Source: an uncultured Oscillospiraceae bacterium
Lineage (GTDB): Bacteria; Bacillota; Clostridia; Oscillospirales; Oscillospiraceae
DNA: 64,000 bases
Direction: 5' to 3'
Assembly: GCA_948616425.1 (NCBI GenBank)
Contig: CAPGBJ010000041.1
Location: forward strand, 62,001-126,000
The translations under genes were made by a program, and so were the position numbers. Numbering within the stretch: the first letter of the stretch is position 1; every line of letters starts with the position of its first letter. This document shows positions 36,021 to 43,773 of the stretch, one piece after another. A model generated the notes under the pieces. The model worked only from the letters and a program-made list of their open reading frames with translations. It did not search any database and was not told the DNA's origin.

Positions 36021-36835
36021 ATATTACCTATATCATCGGTACCATAGGCGCCTTTGGAGTCATGGTTATCGGCATGATGTACGACAAGGTGGCCTTCGTC
36101 AAGCCTGAGCAGTTGGGCAACTTCATAGACCCGGCCAGTATCTTTATCGTCATCGGCTGTACCATCTTCGTTCTGATCTCCAGTTTCCCCGCCAGTGCGC
36201 TGCTGGCAATCCCGAAACACCTGGCGGTGATGATGAACACCAAGAAAAACGAGCCCATGGGCGTGATCGACCAGCTGGTGGAGCTGGCCCAGGTGGCCCG
36301 AAAAAATGGCCTGCTGGCCCTGGAGGAAAAGGGCAACCAGCAGGAAGACCCCTTCTTTAAACAGTGTATCATGTTGGTGGTGGACAACAACGATGCCGAC
36401 CAGGCCAAAGAGATTATGATGAACGACATTGAGCAGTCCTGCGCCCGGCATGAGGACGCCGCTGCCATGTACGACAAGGCCTCCGCTGTGGCTCCTGCCT
36501 TCGGCATGGTGGGAACGCTGGTAGGTCTGATTAACATGCTGGCCGCTATGGACGTTTCCAGCGGCGGCGGCGACCTGGGTCCCGCCATGGCTACCGCTCT
36601 GATCACCACCCTGTACGGCTGCGTGCTGGCCCATATGATCTTCGGCCCGATTGCCAACCAGCTGCGCAAGCGGGACGAGGAAGAAACCCTGTGTAAGTTG
36701 ATTATCGTAGAGGGCATTATGTCTATCCAGGCCGGCGCCAACCCCAAGTTCCTGCGGGAAAAGCTGCTCACCTTCATGGCTCAGAAGCAGCGTGACGGCG
36801 AAGGCGGCAAGAAGGGCTCCAAGGGCGGCGAATAA
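36017..36835 (+). CDS. motA: flagellar motor stator protein MotA
   Basis: 272 aa, four membrane helices (about residues 5-22, 40-60, 158-180, 195-215) with a large cytosolic loop between helices 2 and 3 that carries the charged residues contacting FliG (QVARKNGLLALEEKGNQQEDPFFKQ). The pore prolines lie in AVAPAFGMVGTLVGLINML. Partner of MotB downstream, 33 bp away. Proton type is suggested by position and family, but sodium cannot be excluded. Confidence 0.95.
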   Translation: MNITYIIGTIGAFGVMVIGMMYDKVAFVKPEQLGNFIDPASIFIVIGCTIFVLISSFPASALLAIPKHLAVMMNTKKNEPMGVIDQLVELAQVARKNGLLALEEKGNQQEDPFFKQCIMLVVDNNDADQAKEIMMNDIEQSCARHEDAAAMYDKASAVAPAFGMVGTLVGLINMLAAMDVSSGGGDLGPAMATALITTLYGCVLAHMIFGPIANQLRKRDEEETLCKLIIVEGIMSIQAGANPKFLREKLLTFMAQKQRDGEGGKKGSKGGE

Positions 36836-36868
36836 GCCCCCTGCCGTGAAGAACTGAGGTGAAACACC

Positions 36869-37681
36869 ATGGCAAGCATTAAAAAGAAGAGTTCTGGCGG
36901 AGGCGGCGGCGCCAACTGGATGGACACCTATGGCGACATGGTGACCCTCCTGCTGTGCTTTTTCGTTTTGCTCTATTCCATGTCTACCATTGACACACAG
37001 AAGTGGGAGTGGATTGTTCAGCAGTTCAATAAGAACTACTCCCCAGAGGAGGTTGTACCGCCAGGGCCTGCGGTCAGCGGCAGCAGTTCCGGAGGAGATG
37101 CCCAGCCGACCACCAGTGAGGTGGAGACCGCTATGGATGAGCTGTACAGTTTTCTGGTTCAGTATGCCCAGAGCAATCCGGATGCATCGGTCTCCGTCAG
37201 CCGAGGAGACGGCTATGTCTTTATCTCCTTTGACGACACCGTTTTCTTTGATGGAAACAGCGCTGAAATACGCCCCGAGGGCAAGACGATTTTAGATTCT
37301 ATTATCCCCGCCCTGGAGAAGGCCGGCCCCTTTATCGACGAGCTGAGGGTGTTGGGACACACGGCCCAGCAGTATCCTGACCGGCCTAACCGCATCCCCA
37401 ACGACCGGCGGCTGGCCTCTAACCGGGCCACAGAGGTGACCATCTATATCCAGGAGCGAATTCCCTCTGAGGTGCTGGACCCCGGGCGGCTGATTGCAGA
37501 GGGATATGGACAGTGGCGGCCTGTGTCACCCAACGACAACAATGACACCCGGGCCAAGAACCGCCGAGTGGAGTTGGTGGTCACTGGAAAGAATCTGGAC
37601 GGCTTGATGTCGGACAAATTCGAGCAGTACTTCACAATGTATGAGAGTACCACCGGCCAGACGGCGGGGGGCTCTGACTGA
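36869..37681 (+). CDS. motB: flagellar motor stator protein MotB
   Basis: 270 aa. Short cytosolic start, one membrane helix with the essential ion-carrying Asp23 (TYGDMVTLLLCFFVLLYS), a linker/plug, and a C-terminal OmpA-like peptidoglycan-binding domain (about 110-250). The usual GHTD of that domain reads GHTA here. The ring-binding segment NDRRLASNRATEVTIYI and the NRRVELVV end are intact. AACTGAGGTGAAACACC precedes the ATG. Confidence 0.94.
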   Translation: MASIKKKSSGGGGGANWMDTYGDMVTLLLCFFVLLYSMSTIDTQKWEWIVQQFNKNYSPEEVVPPGPAVSGSSSGGDAQPTTSEVETAMDELYSFLVQYAQSNPDASVSVSRGDGYVFISFDDTVFFDGNSAEIRPEGKTILDSIIPALEKAGPFIDELRVLGHTAQQYPDRPNRIPNDRRLASNRATEVTIYIQERIPSEVLDPGRLIAEGYGQWRPVSPNDNNDTRAKNRRVELVVTGKNLDGLMSDKFEQYFTMYESTTGQTAGGSD

Positions 37682-37729
37682 TACTTCCCCCGCGCGGGAA
37701 GACCTGGTTATCAAAATGAGGGAAGCAAT

Positions 37730-38386
37730 ATGGCTGAAGTCTTATCACAAAGTCAGATAGATGCCCTGCTGAACGCGGCCAGAAACGGGGAATTGGACGT
37801 AGACAAGCCGGCAGAGAGTGCGGAGCAGAAGTATCGTAAGTACGACTTCTACAGTCCGCGAAAGTTCACCAAGGACCGGCTGAAAATGCTGAACAGCATT
37901 TTCGAGAGCTACGCCCGGGTGATCAACTCCCGGATCAATGCCCTGCTTCACGCCACCTGTGAGATCGAGGTGGACAGTGTGGAGGAGCAGCGATACTACG
38001 AGTTTTCCAACGCATTGACGGAGAGCGACGTGGTGGCCCTGGCCAGGATCGACTTGGAGAAACTCCAAGGGGAGGACCCCATTCTGGTCCATCTGGACAC
38101 CCCTGTGGTCTTGTCCATGCTGGACCGGCTTATGGGTGGCGAAGGAGAGCCGGACCCGAACCTGCCCGGGGACTACAACATGACCGACCTGGAGCTGGAG
38201 ATGTATGAGGGGCTGCTGCGCGACCTGATCTCTGTGATGGGCGGCAGCTGGGAGAACTATATTACTCTGCGCTTTGAATATACCCGCACAGAGGTAAACC
38301 CCACCCTGGTCCAGCTGGTCGGCTATGAGGAGACAGTGGTTATCGTAGGTCTGAACTTCAAGTTTGAAAACTGCACATCCGGATGA
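37730..38386 (+). pseudogene. fliM: FliM, N-terminal part (gene interrupted by a frame change)
   Basis: 218 aa. Starts MAEVLSQSQIDALLNAARNG, with the LSQxxIDALL motif that binds phospho-CheY, then the FliM middle domain (PRKFTKDRLKMLNSIFESYARVINSRINALL ... LMGGEGEPDPNLPGDYNMTDLE) that docks on FliG. It ends ...VGLNFKFENCTSG at TGA 38384-38386, where intact FliM proteins continue. The rest of FliM is encoded in the next frame from an ATG overlapping this stop. 218 + 110 aa equals the size of whole FliM. It is either a true frameshift, a sequence error, or two coupled genes; see the finding. Confidence 0.85.
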
Positions 38387-38715
38387 GCCTGTGCCTGCCC
38401 GGCGAAATGCTGACGAACATCTTCTCTGAGATAAGCAAGAGCACCAGCCGCCGCAGTACCGGTGAGGATAAATCTGAGGAGATCTTCGACAACTTGCGGG
38501 ATTCTGAACTGGAGATTGTGGCGGAACTGGCGCGGACCCGTATTTTACTCAGTGATCTTTACCACCTGAATGTAGGCGACGTGGTGGATATCAAACGCCC
38601 CAAGGACTCCCCCATTTTCCTGAACATCGGCGGACGAAGGTGGTTTGATGGGCGCATGGGCACCAGCAACAAACAGGTGGCCGTGAAAATAGGCGAGACC
38701 TACTACAAAGCCTAA
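38383..38715 (+). pseudogene. fliM: FliM, C-terminal part (SpoA domain) in the -1 frame
   Basis: 110 aa from the ATG of an ATGA overlap. MSLCLPGEMLTNIFSEIS continues the last strand and helix of the FliM middle domain; after a linker comes the SpoA/FliMN C-terminal domain (ELEIVAELARTRILLSDLYHLNVGDVVDIKRPKDSPIFLNIGGRRWFDGRMG) that packs with FliN/FliY. There is no ribosome binding site of its own, so translation would require coupling to the upstream part. All conserved residues look intact, so the break is recent, artefactual or tolerated. Confidence 0.85.
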
Positions 38716-38730
38716 AAGGAGCGAATCTGG

Positions 38731-40029
38731 ATGGAAGATATTATTTTTAGCCCGATGGTCATAGACGCCATCGGGGAGATCATGAACATCAGCCTGGGCT
38801 CCTCGGCCACTGCGGCTTCCAACATGCTGGACCACCGGGTGGATATCACTACGCCCAGGGTGGAGGTCATCAACGCGGAAGACTTCGCTCTGGGGCGGAT
38901 TGAGCCGGCTGTGGGTGTGGAAATCAAGTATGTCTGCGGCCTGGAAGGCAGCAACATTATGATGCTCAAACGCAGCGATGTGAAAGCCATTGTGGATATT
39001 CTGCTGGGTACTGAAACAGCGGATGAGGATTTTGAGCTCAACGACTTGAGCATCAGCGCGGTGTGTGAGCTGATGAACCAGATGATGGGCTCGGCCTCCA
39101 CGGCTCTGTCTGACCTGCTGGGCAGAATGGTGAATATTTCTACGCCTGAATCTTTTGAGATGACGGACCTAGACCGTGTAAAGGAGGAGCACTTCCCTGT
39201 TACGAAGGGCCCTGTGGTGGTGGTCAGATTTAACCTGACGATTGAGGACGTGATTGACAGCGAGTTTATGAATGTCATGTCCGTGGAGTTGGCTAAGGAG
39301 CTGGTATCGGGATTTGGTTTGGATTTGGACGAAACCGTTGCCTCCACAGCGGCCCCCGCACCCACCCCTGCGCCTGCTGCTCCCTCCCCAACGCCTGCTG
39401 CGCCCGCCGGCGCGACTATGAGCCAAGAGGAGATCGAGCGGATGATGGCAGGCGGAGTCCCTCCGGGCCCCGCTCCGGCAGCTTCGGCTCCCGCCCCCGC
39501 GCCAGCCCCAACTCCGGGGGCGCCGACCCCCGCGCCAACCCCGGCTCCTTCTGCCGTTCCCACGGGAATGCCTCCGATGGGGGAGCAGCCTGGATATCCC
39601 GGTTATCCGCCCTATGGGCAGATGCCCATGGCGGGTGGCTATCCGTATCCATACCCCCCTTACCCCATGTACGCGCCCCAGCCTGCGCCTGAACCCAAGG
39701 TGATCAATGCGCAGCCCGCCAAGATGCAGCCGCTGGATGCGGAGACCAAATTGGGCCCAGAGCAGAAACAGAACCTGGATCTCATTATGACGGTCCCCCT
39801 GGAAGTGGCGGTGGAGATTGGCCGAACTCGCCGAAAGATTCAGGACATTCTGTCCTTCTCCAAGGGATCTTTGGTGGTGCTGGATAAACTGGCTGGCGAT
39901 CAAGTGGACCTTCTGGTCAATGGACAGTGCGTTGCCAAGGGCGATGTAGTGGTAATTGACGACAACTTCGGTATTCGCATTACAGAGATTCTGCAAAAAC
40001 CGGATATCAACGAGCTGATCCATGGCTAG
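38731..40029 (+). CDS. fliY: FliY: CheC-type phosphatase fused to FliN switch domain
   Basis: 432 aa. Two CheC/FliY phosphatase centres, both matching [DS]-x3-E-x2-N-x22-P exactly (D12..E16..N19 and S109..E113..N116). They dephosphorylate CheY-P at the motor. A 140-residue Ala/Pro then Tyr/Pro-rich linker (205-345) follows, then a FliN-type SpoA domain (about 350-425; LIMTVPLEVAVEIGRTRRKIQDILSF). The linker holds MSQEEIERMMAGG (230-242), similar to the CheY-binding N-termini of FliM and other FliY proteins, which this FliY lacks at its own N-terminus. AAAAGGAG precedes the ATG. Confidence 0.93.
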   Translation: MEDIIFSPMVIDAIGEIMNISLGSSATAASNMLDHRVDITTPRVEVINAEDFALGRIEPAVGVEIKYVCGLEGSNIMMLKRSDVKAIVDILLGTETADEDFELNDLSISAVCELMNQMMGSASTALSDLLGRMVNISTPESFEMTDLDRVKEEHFPVTKGPVVVVRFNLTIEDVIDSEFMNVMSVELAKELVSGFGLDLDETVASTAAPAPTPAPAAPSPTPAAPAGATMSQEEIERMMAGGVPPGPAPAASAPAPAPAPTPGAPTPAPTPAPSAVPTGMPPMGEQPGYPGYPPYGQMPMAGGYPYPYPPYPMYAPQPAPEPKVINAQPAKMQPLDAETKLGPEQKQNLDLIMTVPLEVAVEIGRTRRKIQDILSFSKGSLVVLDKLAGDQVDLLVNGQCVAKGDVVVIDDNFGIRITEILQKPDINELIHG

Positions 40030-40094
40030 GAACAGACCAAGTTCCAGACCTTAACATGTAAATTAAAGTAAAATTGTAAAAAAGGATGGTTACT

Positions 40095-40460
40095 ATGGCT
40101 AGAATTATGATGGTTGACGACGCTGCTTTTATGCGCAAGGTGATCAAGGACACCCTGAGCAAGGCCGGCTACACCGATCTCCACGAGGCGGAGGATGGCG
40201 CTATGGCGGTGGAAAAGTACAATGAGCTCAAGCCTGATCTGGTGTTGATGGACATTACCATGCCCAACATGGACGGGCTGGAGGCTTTAAAGGCGATCCG
40301 CGCCTCCGATCCTAACGCCAATGTGGTCATGTGCTCCGCTATGGGACAGGAGACCATGGTGATCGACGCCATTCGCTCTGGCGCCAAGGACTTTATTGTC
40401 AAGCCCTTTAAGCCTGAGCGCGTGCTGAAGACCGTTACCTCCATCGTGGGCGATCCCTGA
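40095..40460 (+). CDS. cheY: chemotaxis response regulator CheY
   Basis: 121-aa single receiver domain. Acid pocket D8-D9, phospho-acceptor D53 (LVLMDITMPNMDG), switch Ser81 and Lys103 (VKPF). In its phosphorylated form it binds FliM/FliY to change rotation. ATG 40095 is used, with AAAAAAGGATGG upstream; an ATG at 40086 lies inside that sequence. The TGA overlaps the fliO ATG (TGATG). Confidence 0.94.
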   Translation: MARIMMVDDAAFMRKVIKDTLSKAGYTDLHEAEDGAMAVEKYNELKPDLVLMDITMPNMDGLEALKAIRASDPNANVVMCSAMGQETMVIDAIRSGAKDFIVKPFKPERVLKTVTSIVGDP

Positions 40461-40834
40461 TGGAGTATTGGTCCCAGGCGCTGTCTGTCCTTGGCCTGTT
40501 GGCTGTTGTTCTGTTGGTGTTGGTGAGCGCCTATTTCTTCACTCGCTGGGCAGGCAAGAATCTCGGAGGAGGCTTGATCGGCGCCTTGGGCGGCAGCGGT
40601 CGCATGGAGGTGCTGGACCGAGCTACTTTAAGTCGGGACCAGTCCCTTTTGGTTGTCAGAGCCGGTGAGCGATATCTGCTGTTGGGCTGCACCCCCACTG
40701 GGCTGACTCTGTTGACGGAGCTGACGCGGGAGGAGGGGGAAAACTGGATCCCTCCGGTGCCTCCAAGAGATCCCATGGGAAAGCGACCCCCTGATTTCCG
40801 CGCCCTGATGCAGCGGCTGAGAGAGAAAAAGTGA
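40460..40834 (+). CDS. fliO: flagellar biosynthesis protein FliO
   Basis: 124 aa. One membrane helix (VLGLLAVVLLVLVSAYFFTRW), then the small cytosolic FliO/FliZ domain (GRMEVLDRATLSRDQSLLVVRAGERYLLLGCTPTGLTLL). FliO is an assembly aid for the FliP ring. Sequence is poorly conserved, but its position before fliP is decisive. Coupled to cheY by overlap. Confidence 0.9.
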   Translation: MEYWSQALSVLGLLAVVLLVLVSAYFFTRWAGKNLGGGLIGALGGSGRMEVLDRATLSRDQSLLVVRAGERYLLLGCTPTGLTLLTELTREEGENWIPPVPPRDPMGKRPPDFRALMQRLREKK

Positions 40835-40877
40835 GAACCCAGCGGAAATGCCGGCTGATGAAATGAGGTGAGGAAGG

Positions 40878-41552
40878 ATGCCGACCGATGCGCTGATTAA
40901 TGTAAACGGCGAAAGCGTGCAGGCGTTGGAGATCCTGTTTTTCACCACAGTCATGATGCTCCTCCCCTCGCTGATTATCATGATGACCTCTTTCACCCGG
41001 TATGTGGTGGTATTCTCCTTCTTGCGTAACGCCATGGGCACTCAGCAGACCCCGCCCAATATGGTGTTGGTTGGGATGGCACTGATTCTAACCCTATTCA
41101 CAATGGGGCCCACCCTTTCCGCGATGAATGAGGAGGCGTTTGAACCCTATCAGGCGGAGGAGATCACCCAGGAGGAGTTCTTTCAACGGGTACAGGGCCC
41201 TCTGAAACGGTTTATGGTAGGGTGGACTAAGGTGGAGAGCCTGGAACTGTACTGCAACATGTCAGGTACGCCGATGCCCACCAGCGACGAGGAGAGCCTG
41301 GCTCTGCCACTGACGGTGATCATTCCCGCCTTTGTAACCAGCGAACTGAAACAGGCGTTTATGATCGGCTTTCTGCTCTATATCCCCTTCATGCTGATTG
41401 ACATGGTGGTAGCTTCCACCTTGATGTCCATGGGAATGGTCATGCTTCCACCCTCCATGATCTCTACTCCATTCAAGCTGTTGCTGTTTATTCTGCTGGA
41501 TGGATGGCAGCTTCTGTTTTCCTCGCTGGCGCAGGGCTTTGGTCTCGGGTAA
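40878..41552 (+). CDS. fliP: flagellar export gate protein FliP
   Basis: 224 aa, four membrane helices. It forms the core pore of the export gate with FliQ and FliR. Signature MLLPSLIIMMTSFTRYVVVFSFLRNAMGTQQTPPNMVLVGMALILTLF, then the acidic extracytoplasmic loop and AFMIGFLLYIPFMLIDMVVASTLMSMGMVMLPPSMISTPFKLLLFIL. Many FliP proteins start with a cleaved signal peptide of about 20 aa; this one begins directly at the mature-like end. AGGTGAGGAAGG precedes the ATG. Confidence 0.96.
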   Translation: MPTDALINVNGESVQALEILFFTTVMMLLPSLIIMMTSFTRYVVVFSFLRNAMGTQQTPPNMVLVGMALILTLFTMGPTLSAMNEEAFEPYQAEEITQEEFFQRVQGPLKRFMVGWTKVESLELYCNMSGTPMPTSDEESLALPLTVIIPAFVTSELKQAFMIGFLLYIPFMLIDMVVASTLMSMGMVMLPPSMISTPFKLLLFILLDGWQLLFSSLAQGFGLG

Positions 41553-41561
41553 GGAGGGGGC

Positions 41562-41825
41562 ATGGACACAAATTTAGTAACGCAAATACTGCGGGAGGGC
41601 ATCTGGGTTGCCATTAAATTGGGCGGACCCATGCTGGTCCTGAGTATGGTAGTGGGTGTGTTGATGGCCATCTTCCAGGCTGTTACGCAGATTCATGAGC
41701 AGACGCTGGGCTTTATTCTGAAGCTGATGGTGGTAATTCTGGTGCTTCTGCTGGGAGGCGGCTGGATGATGGAGACTCTGTTGGATTACACAAGGGGGAT
41801 TTTCCAGCTGATTGCCGGCCGTTAG
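41562..41825 (+). CDS. fliQ: flagellar export gate protein FliQ
   Basis: 87 aa, two membrane helices (AIKLGGPMLVLSMVVGVLMAIFQAVTQIHEQTL and LKLMVVILVLLLGGGWMMETLLDYT). Four copies join FliP and FliR in the export gate. AAGGAGGGGGC precedes the ATG. Confidence 0.95.
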   Translation: MDTNLVTQILREGIWVAIKLGGPMLVLSMVVGVLMAIFQAVTQIHEQTLGFILKLMVVILVLLLGGGWMMETLLDYTRGIFQLIAGR

Positions 41826-41844
41826 GGGAGAGGAGGTCGCTGCT

Positions 41845-42609
41845 ATGGAGTGGACTGCACTCACCCTGTTTATGATGATTACGGGGCGAATGACTGGCTT
41901 TGTGGTCTTCAACCCCCTGTTTGGGCGGCGAGGTATTCCCAATATTGTGAAAGCGGGGTTTATCCTGCTGCTGTCCATCTGTGTGTTTGCCACAAACCCC
42001 GCGCTGACAGAGGTCCCCACCACCTTGTTTGGCTTGGCATTTACCTTCCTGATGGAATTGTTCTTGGGATACACCTTGGGCCTGATCGTCAATTTCTTCT
42101 TTTACATCCCATTGCTGGCGGGCCATGTAGTGGATATGCAGATGGGCTTGTCCATGGCCTCCACTTACGACCCCGCATCAGGGATTCAGGTGACAGCCAC
42201 CTCAACGCTGTTCAATGTGCTCATGTCTCTGCTGTTCTTTGCGGCGAACGGACACCACACGCTGATTCGCATTTTTCTTACCTCTAATCTAGTGGTCCCC
42301 TTTGGTTCGGTGGCGCTGAGCAGCAACTTTTACCCGGCTGTTGTCCAAGTGTTCTTAGACTGTACTATCCTGGGCATTAAGCTGTGTATGCCAATCTTAG
42401 CGGCTGAATTGATGGGGCAGGTAGGAATGGGCATTTTAATGAAAGTGATCCCTCAAATCAACGTTTTTGCCATTAACATTGAGTTGAAGGTGATTGTTGG
42501 CCTGGTGCTGACTCTGGTGCTGATCGTTCCATTCAGCAGTTTTCTGTTGGATGTAGAGACCGATATGCTTCTTACGCTCCAGTATGTTTTGCCCCTCATG
42601 TCAGGCTAG
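41845..42609 (+). CDS. fliR: flagellar export gate protein FliR
   Basis: 254 aa, about six hydrophobic segments. One copy completes the FliPQR gate. Family marks: FVVFNPLFGRRGIPNIVKAGFILLLS, GLIVNFFFYIPLLAGHVVDMQMGLSMASTYDPASG and PQINVFAINIELKVIVGL. ATG 41845 has GAGGAGGTCGCTGCT before it. flhB follows 42 bp on, as a separate gene. Confidence 0.95.
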   Translation: MEWTALTLFMMITGRMTGFVVFNPLFGRRGIPNIVKAGFILLLSICVFATNPALTEVPTTLFGLAFTFLMELFLGYTLGLIVNFFFYIPLLAGHVVDMQMGLSMASTYDPASGIQVTATSTLFNVLMSLLFFAANGHHTLIRIFLTSNLVVPFGSVALSSNFYPAVVQVFLDCTILGIKLCMPILAAELMGQVGMGILMKVIPQINVFAINIELKVIVGLVLTLVLIVPFSSFLLDVETDMLLTLQYVLPLMSG

Positions 42610-42651
42610 GCTGTGTACAGACCATTCGGCTGACAAAGGGGGGATGATCCC

Positions 42652-43716
42652 ATGGCCGGCGACTCTAAAACCGAAAAGGCGACACCGAAACGAAGGCGGG
42701 ACGAACGAAAAAAAGGTAACGTCCTGATGAGCAAAGATGCTGTGGCGGTGGCAACCCTGATTGGAAGCCTTTTTATGATTCAGATCATGGGCGGCGTGGT
42801 TGTAAGTCAGTTTAGAAATGTGCTGAACACTTACTTTGCCTATATTGCCAGTGGAACCACGGGGATGGTCTCCAGTATGCTGGGTGAGCTGTTTAAAATT
42901 GTGGCGCTCGCCTTTGTGACTATGGCCGGCCCTTTCTTAGGTGTGACTGCCCTCTTGGCAGTGGGCGTAACCTTTTTTCAGACCAAAATGCTGGTGGCGG
43001 GGGAGTCTATCAGACCCAAGTTTAGCCGCCTCAATCCGCTTCAGGGCTTCAAACGGCTTTTTTCCCTCCGCAGCATCATTGAGGCCCTCAAAGGTATTTT
43101 AAAAATTACCATTCTCTTATTTTTGATCTATAACTATTTCAGCAGTGTAGCGCTAAGCTTTGGAAGATTCCTGAAGATGAGTTTGTGGCAGTCCTGTTCC
43201 ATTCTCTTTCAGGATATTGTCAGTCTGGTCATCCAGATTGCGGTAGCTTTTACAGTCTTAGCTTTCTTCGATTACCTATACCAGTGGTGGGACTACGAGC
43301 GTCAACTCCGGATGTCCAAACAGGAGATCAAGGAGGAGTACAAACAGACTGAGGGTGACCCCCAGGTTAAGGGAAAAATCAAACAGATTCAGCGCCAGCG
43401 GGCCCAGCAGCGCATGATGCAGCAGGTGCCCCAGGCCGATGTGGTGATTCGTAACCCCACCCACTTCGCAGTGGCCCTGCGATATAAGCCGGACCAGGAC
43501 AACGCGCCAGTGGTACTGGCAAAAGGGATGGATGAACTGGCCCTGCGTATTGTCAAAGTGGCGGAGGAGCACCAGATTGCCACAGTAGAAAATGTGCCTT
43601 TGGCACATGCCCTCTATGAGAGTACTGACTTGGATCGGGAAATTCCCCCTGAGTTGTACGGAGCTGTGGCTGAGGTGCTGGTCTATGTGCTCAAACTGGA
43701 CCAGGATGTCCAATAA
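42652..43716 (+). CDS. flhB: flagellar export switch protein FlhB
   Basis: 354 aa. Four membrane helices, then a cytosolic domain with the self-cleaving motif NPTH at residues 268-271. Cleavage between Asn and Pro lets FlhB change from hook-type to filament-type substrates in response to FliK. The start SKTEKATPKRRRDERKKGNVLMSKD is typical. GGGGGGATG precedes the ATG at 42652. Confidence 0.97.
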   Translation: MAGDSKTEKATPKRRRDERKKGNVLMSKDAVAVATLIGSLFMIQIMGGVVVSQFRNVLNTYFAYIASGTTGMVSSMLGELFKIVALAFVTMAGPFLGVTALLAVGVTFFQTKMLVAGESIRPKFSRLNPLQGFKRLFSLRSIIEALKGILKITILLFLIYNYFSSVALSFGRFLKMSLWQSCSILFQDIVSLVIQIAVAFTVLAFFDYLYQWWDYERQLRMSKQEIKEEYKQTEGDPQVKGKIKQIQRQRAQQRMMQQVPQADVVIRNPTHFAVALRYKPDQDNAPVVLAKGMDELALRIVKVAEEHQIATVENVPLAHALYESTDLDREIPPELYGAVAEVLVYVLKLDQDVQ

Positions 43717-43773
43717 ATTTGCATACGAGGCCCAAACGGGCATTTTCATATTAGTTCAGGAAAGGATGACACC

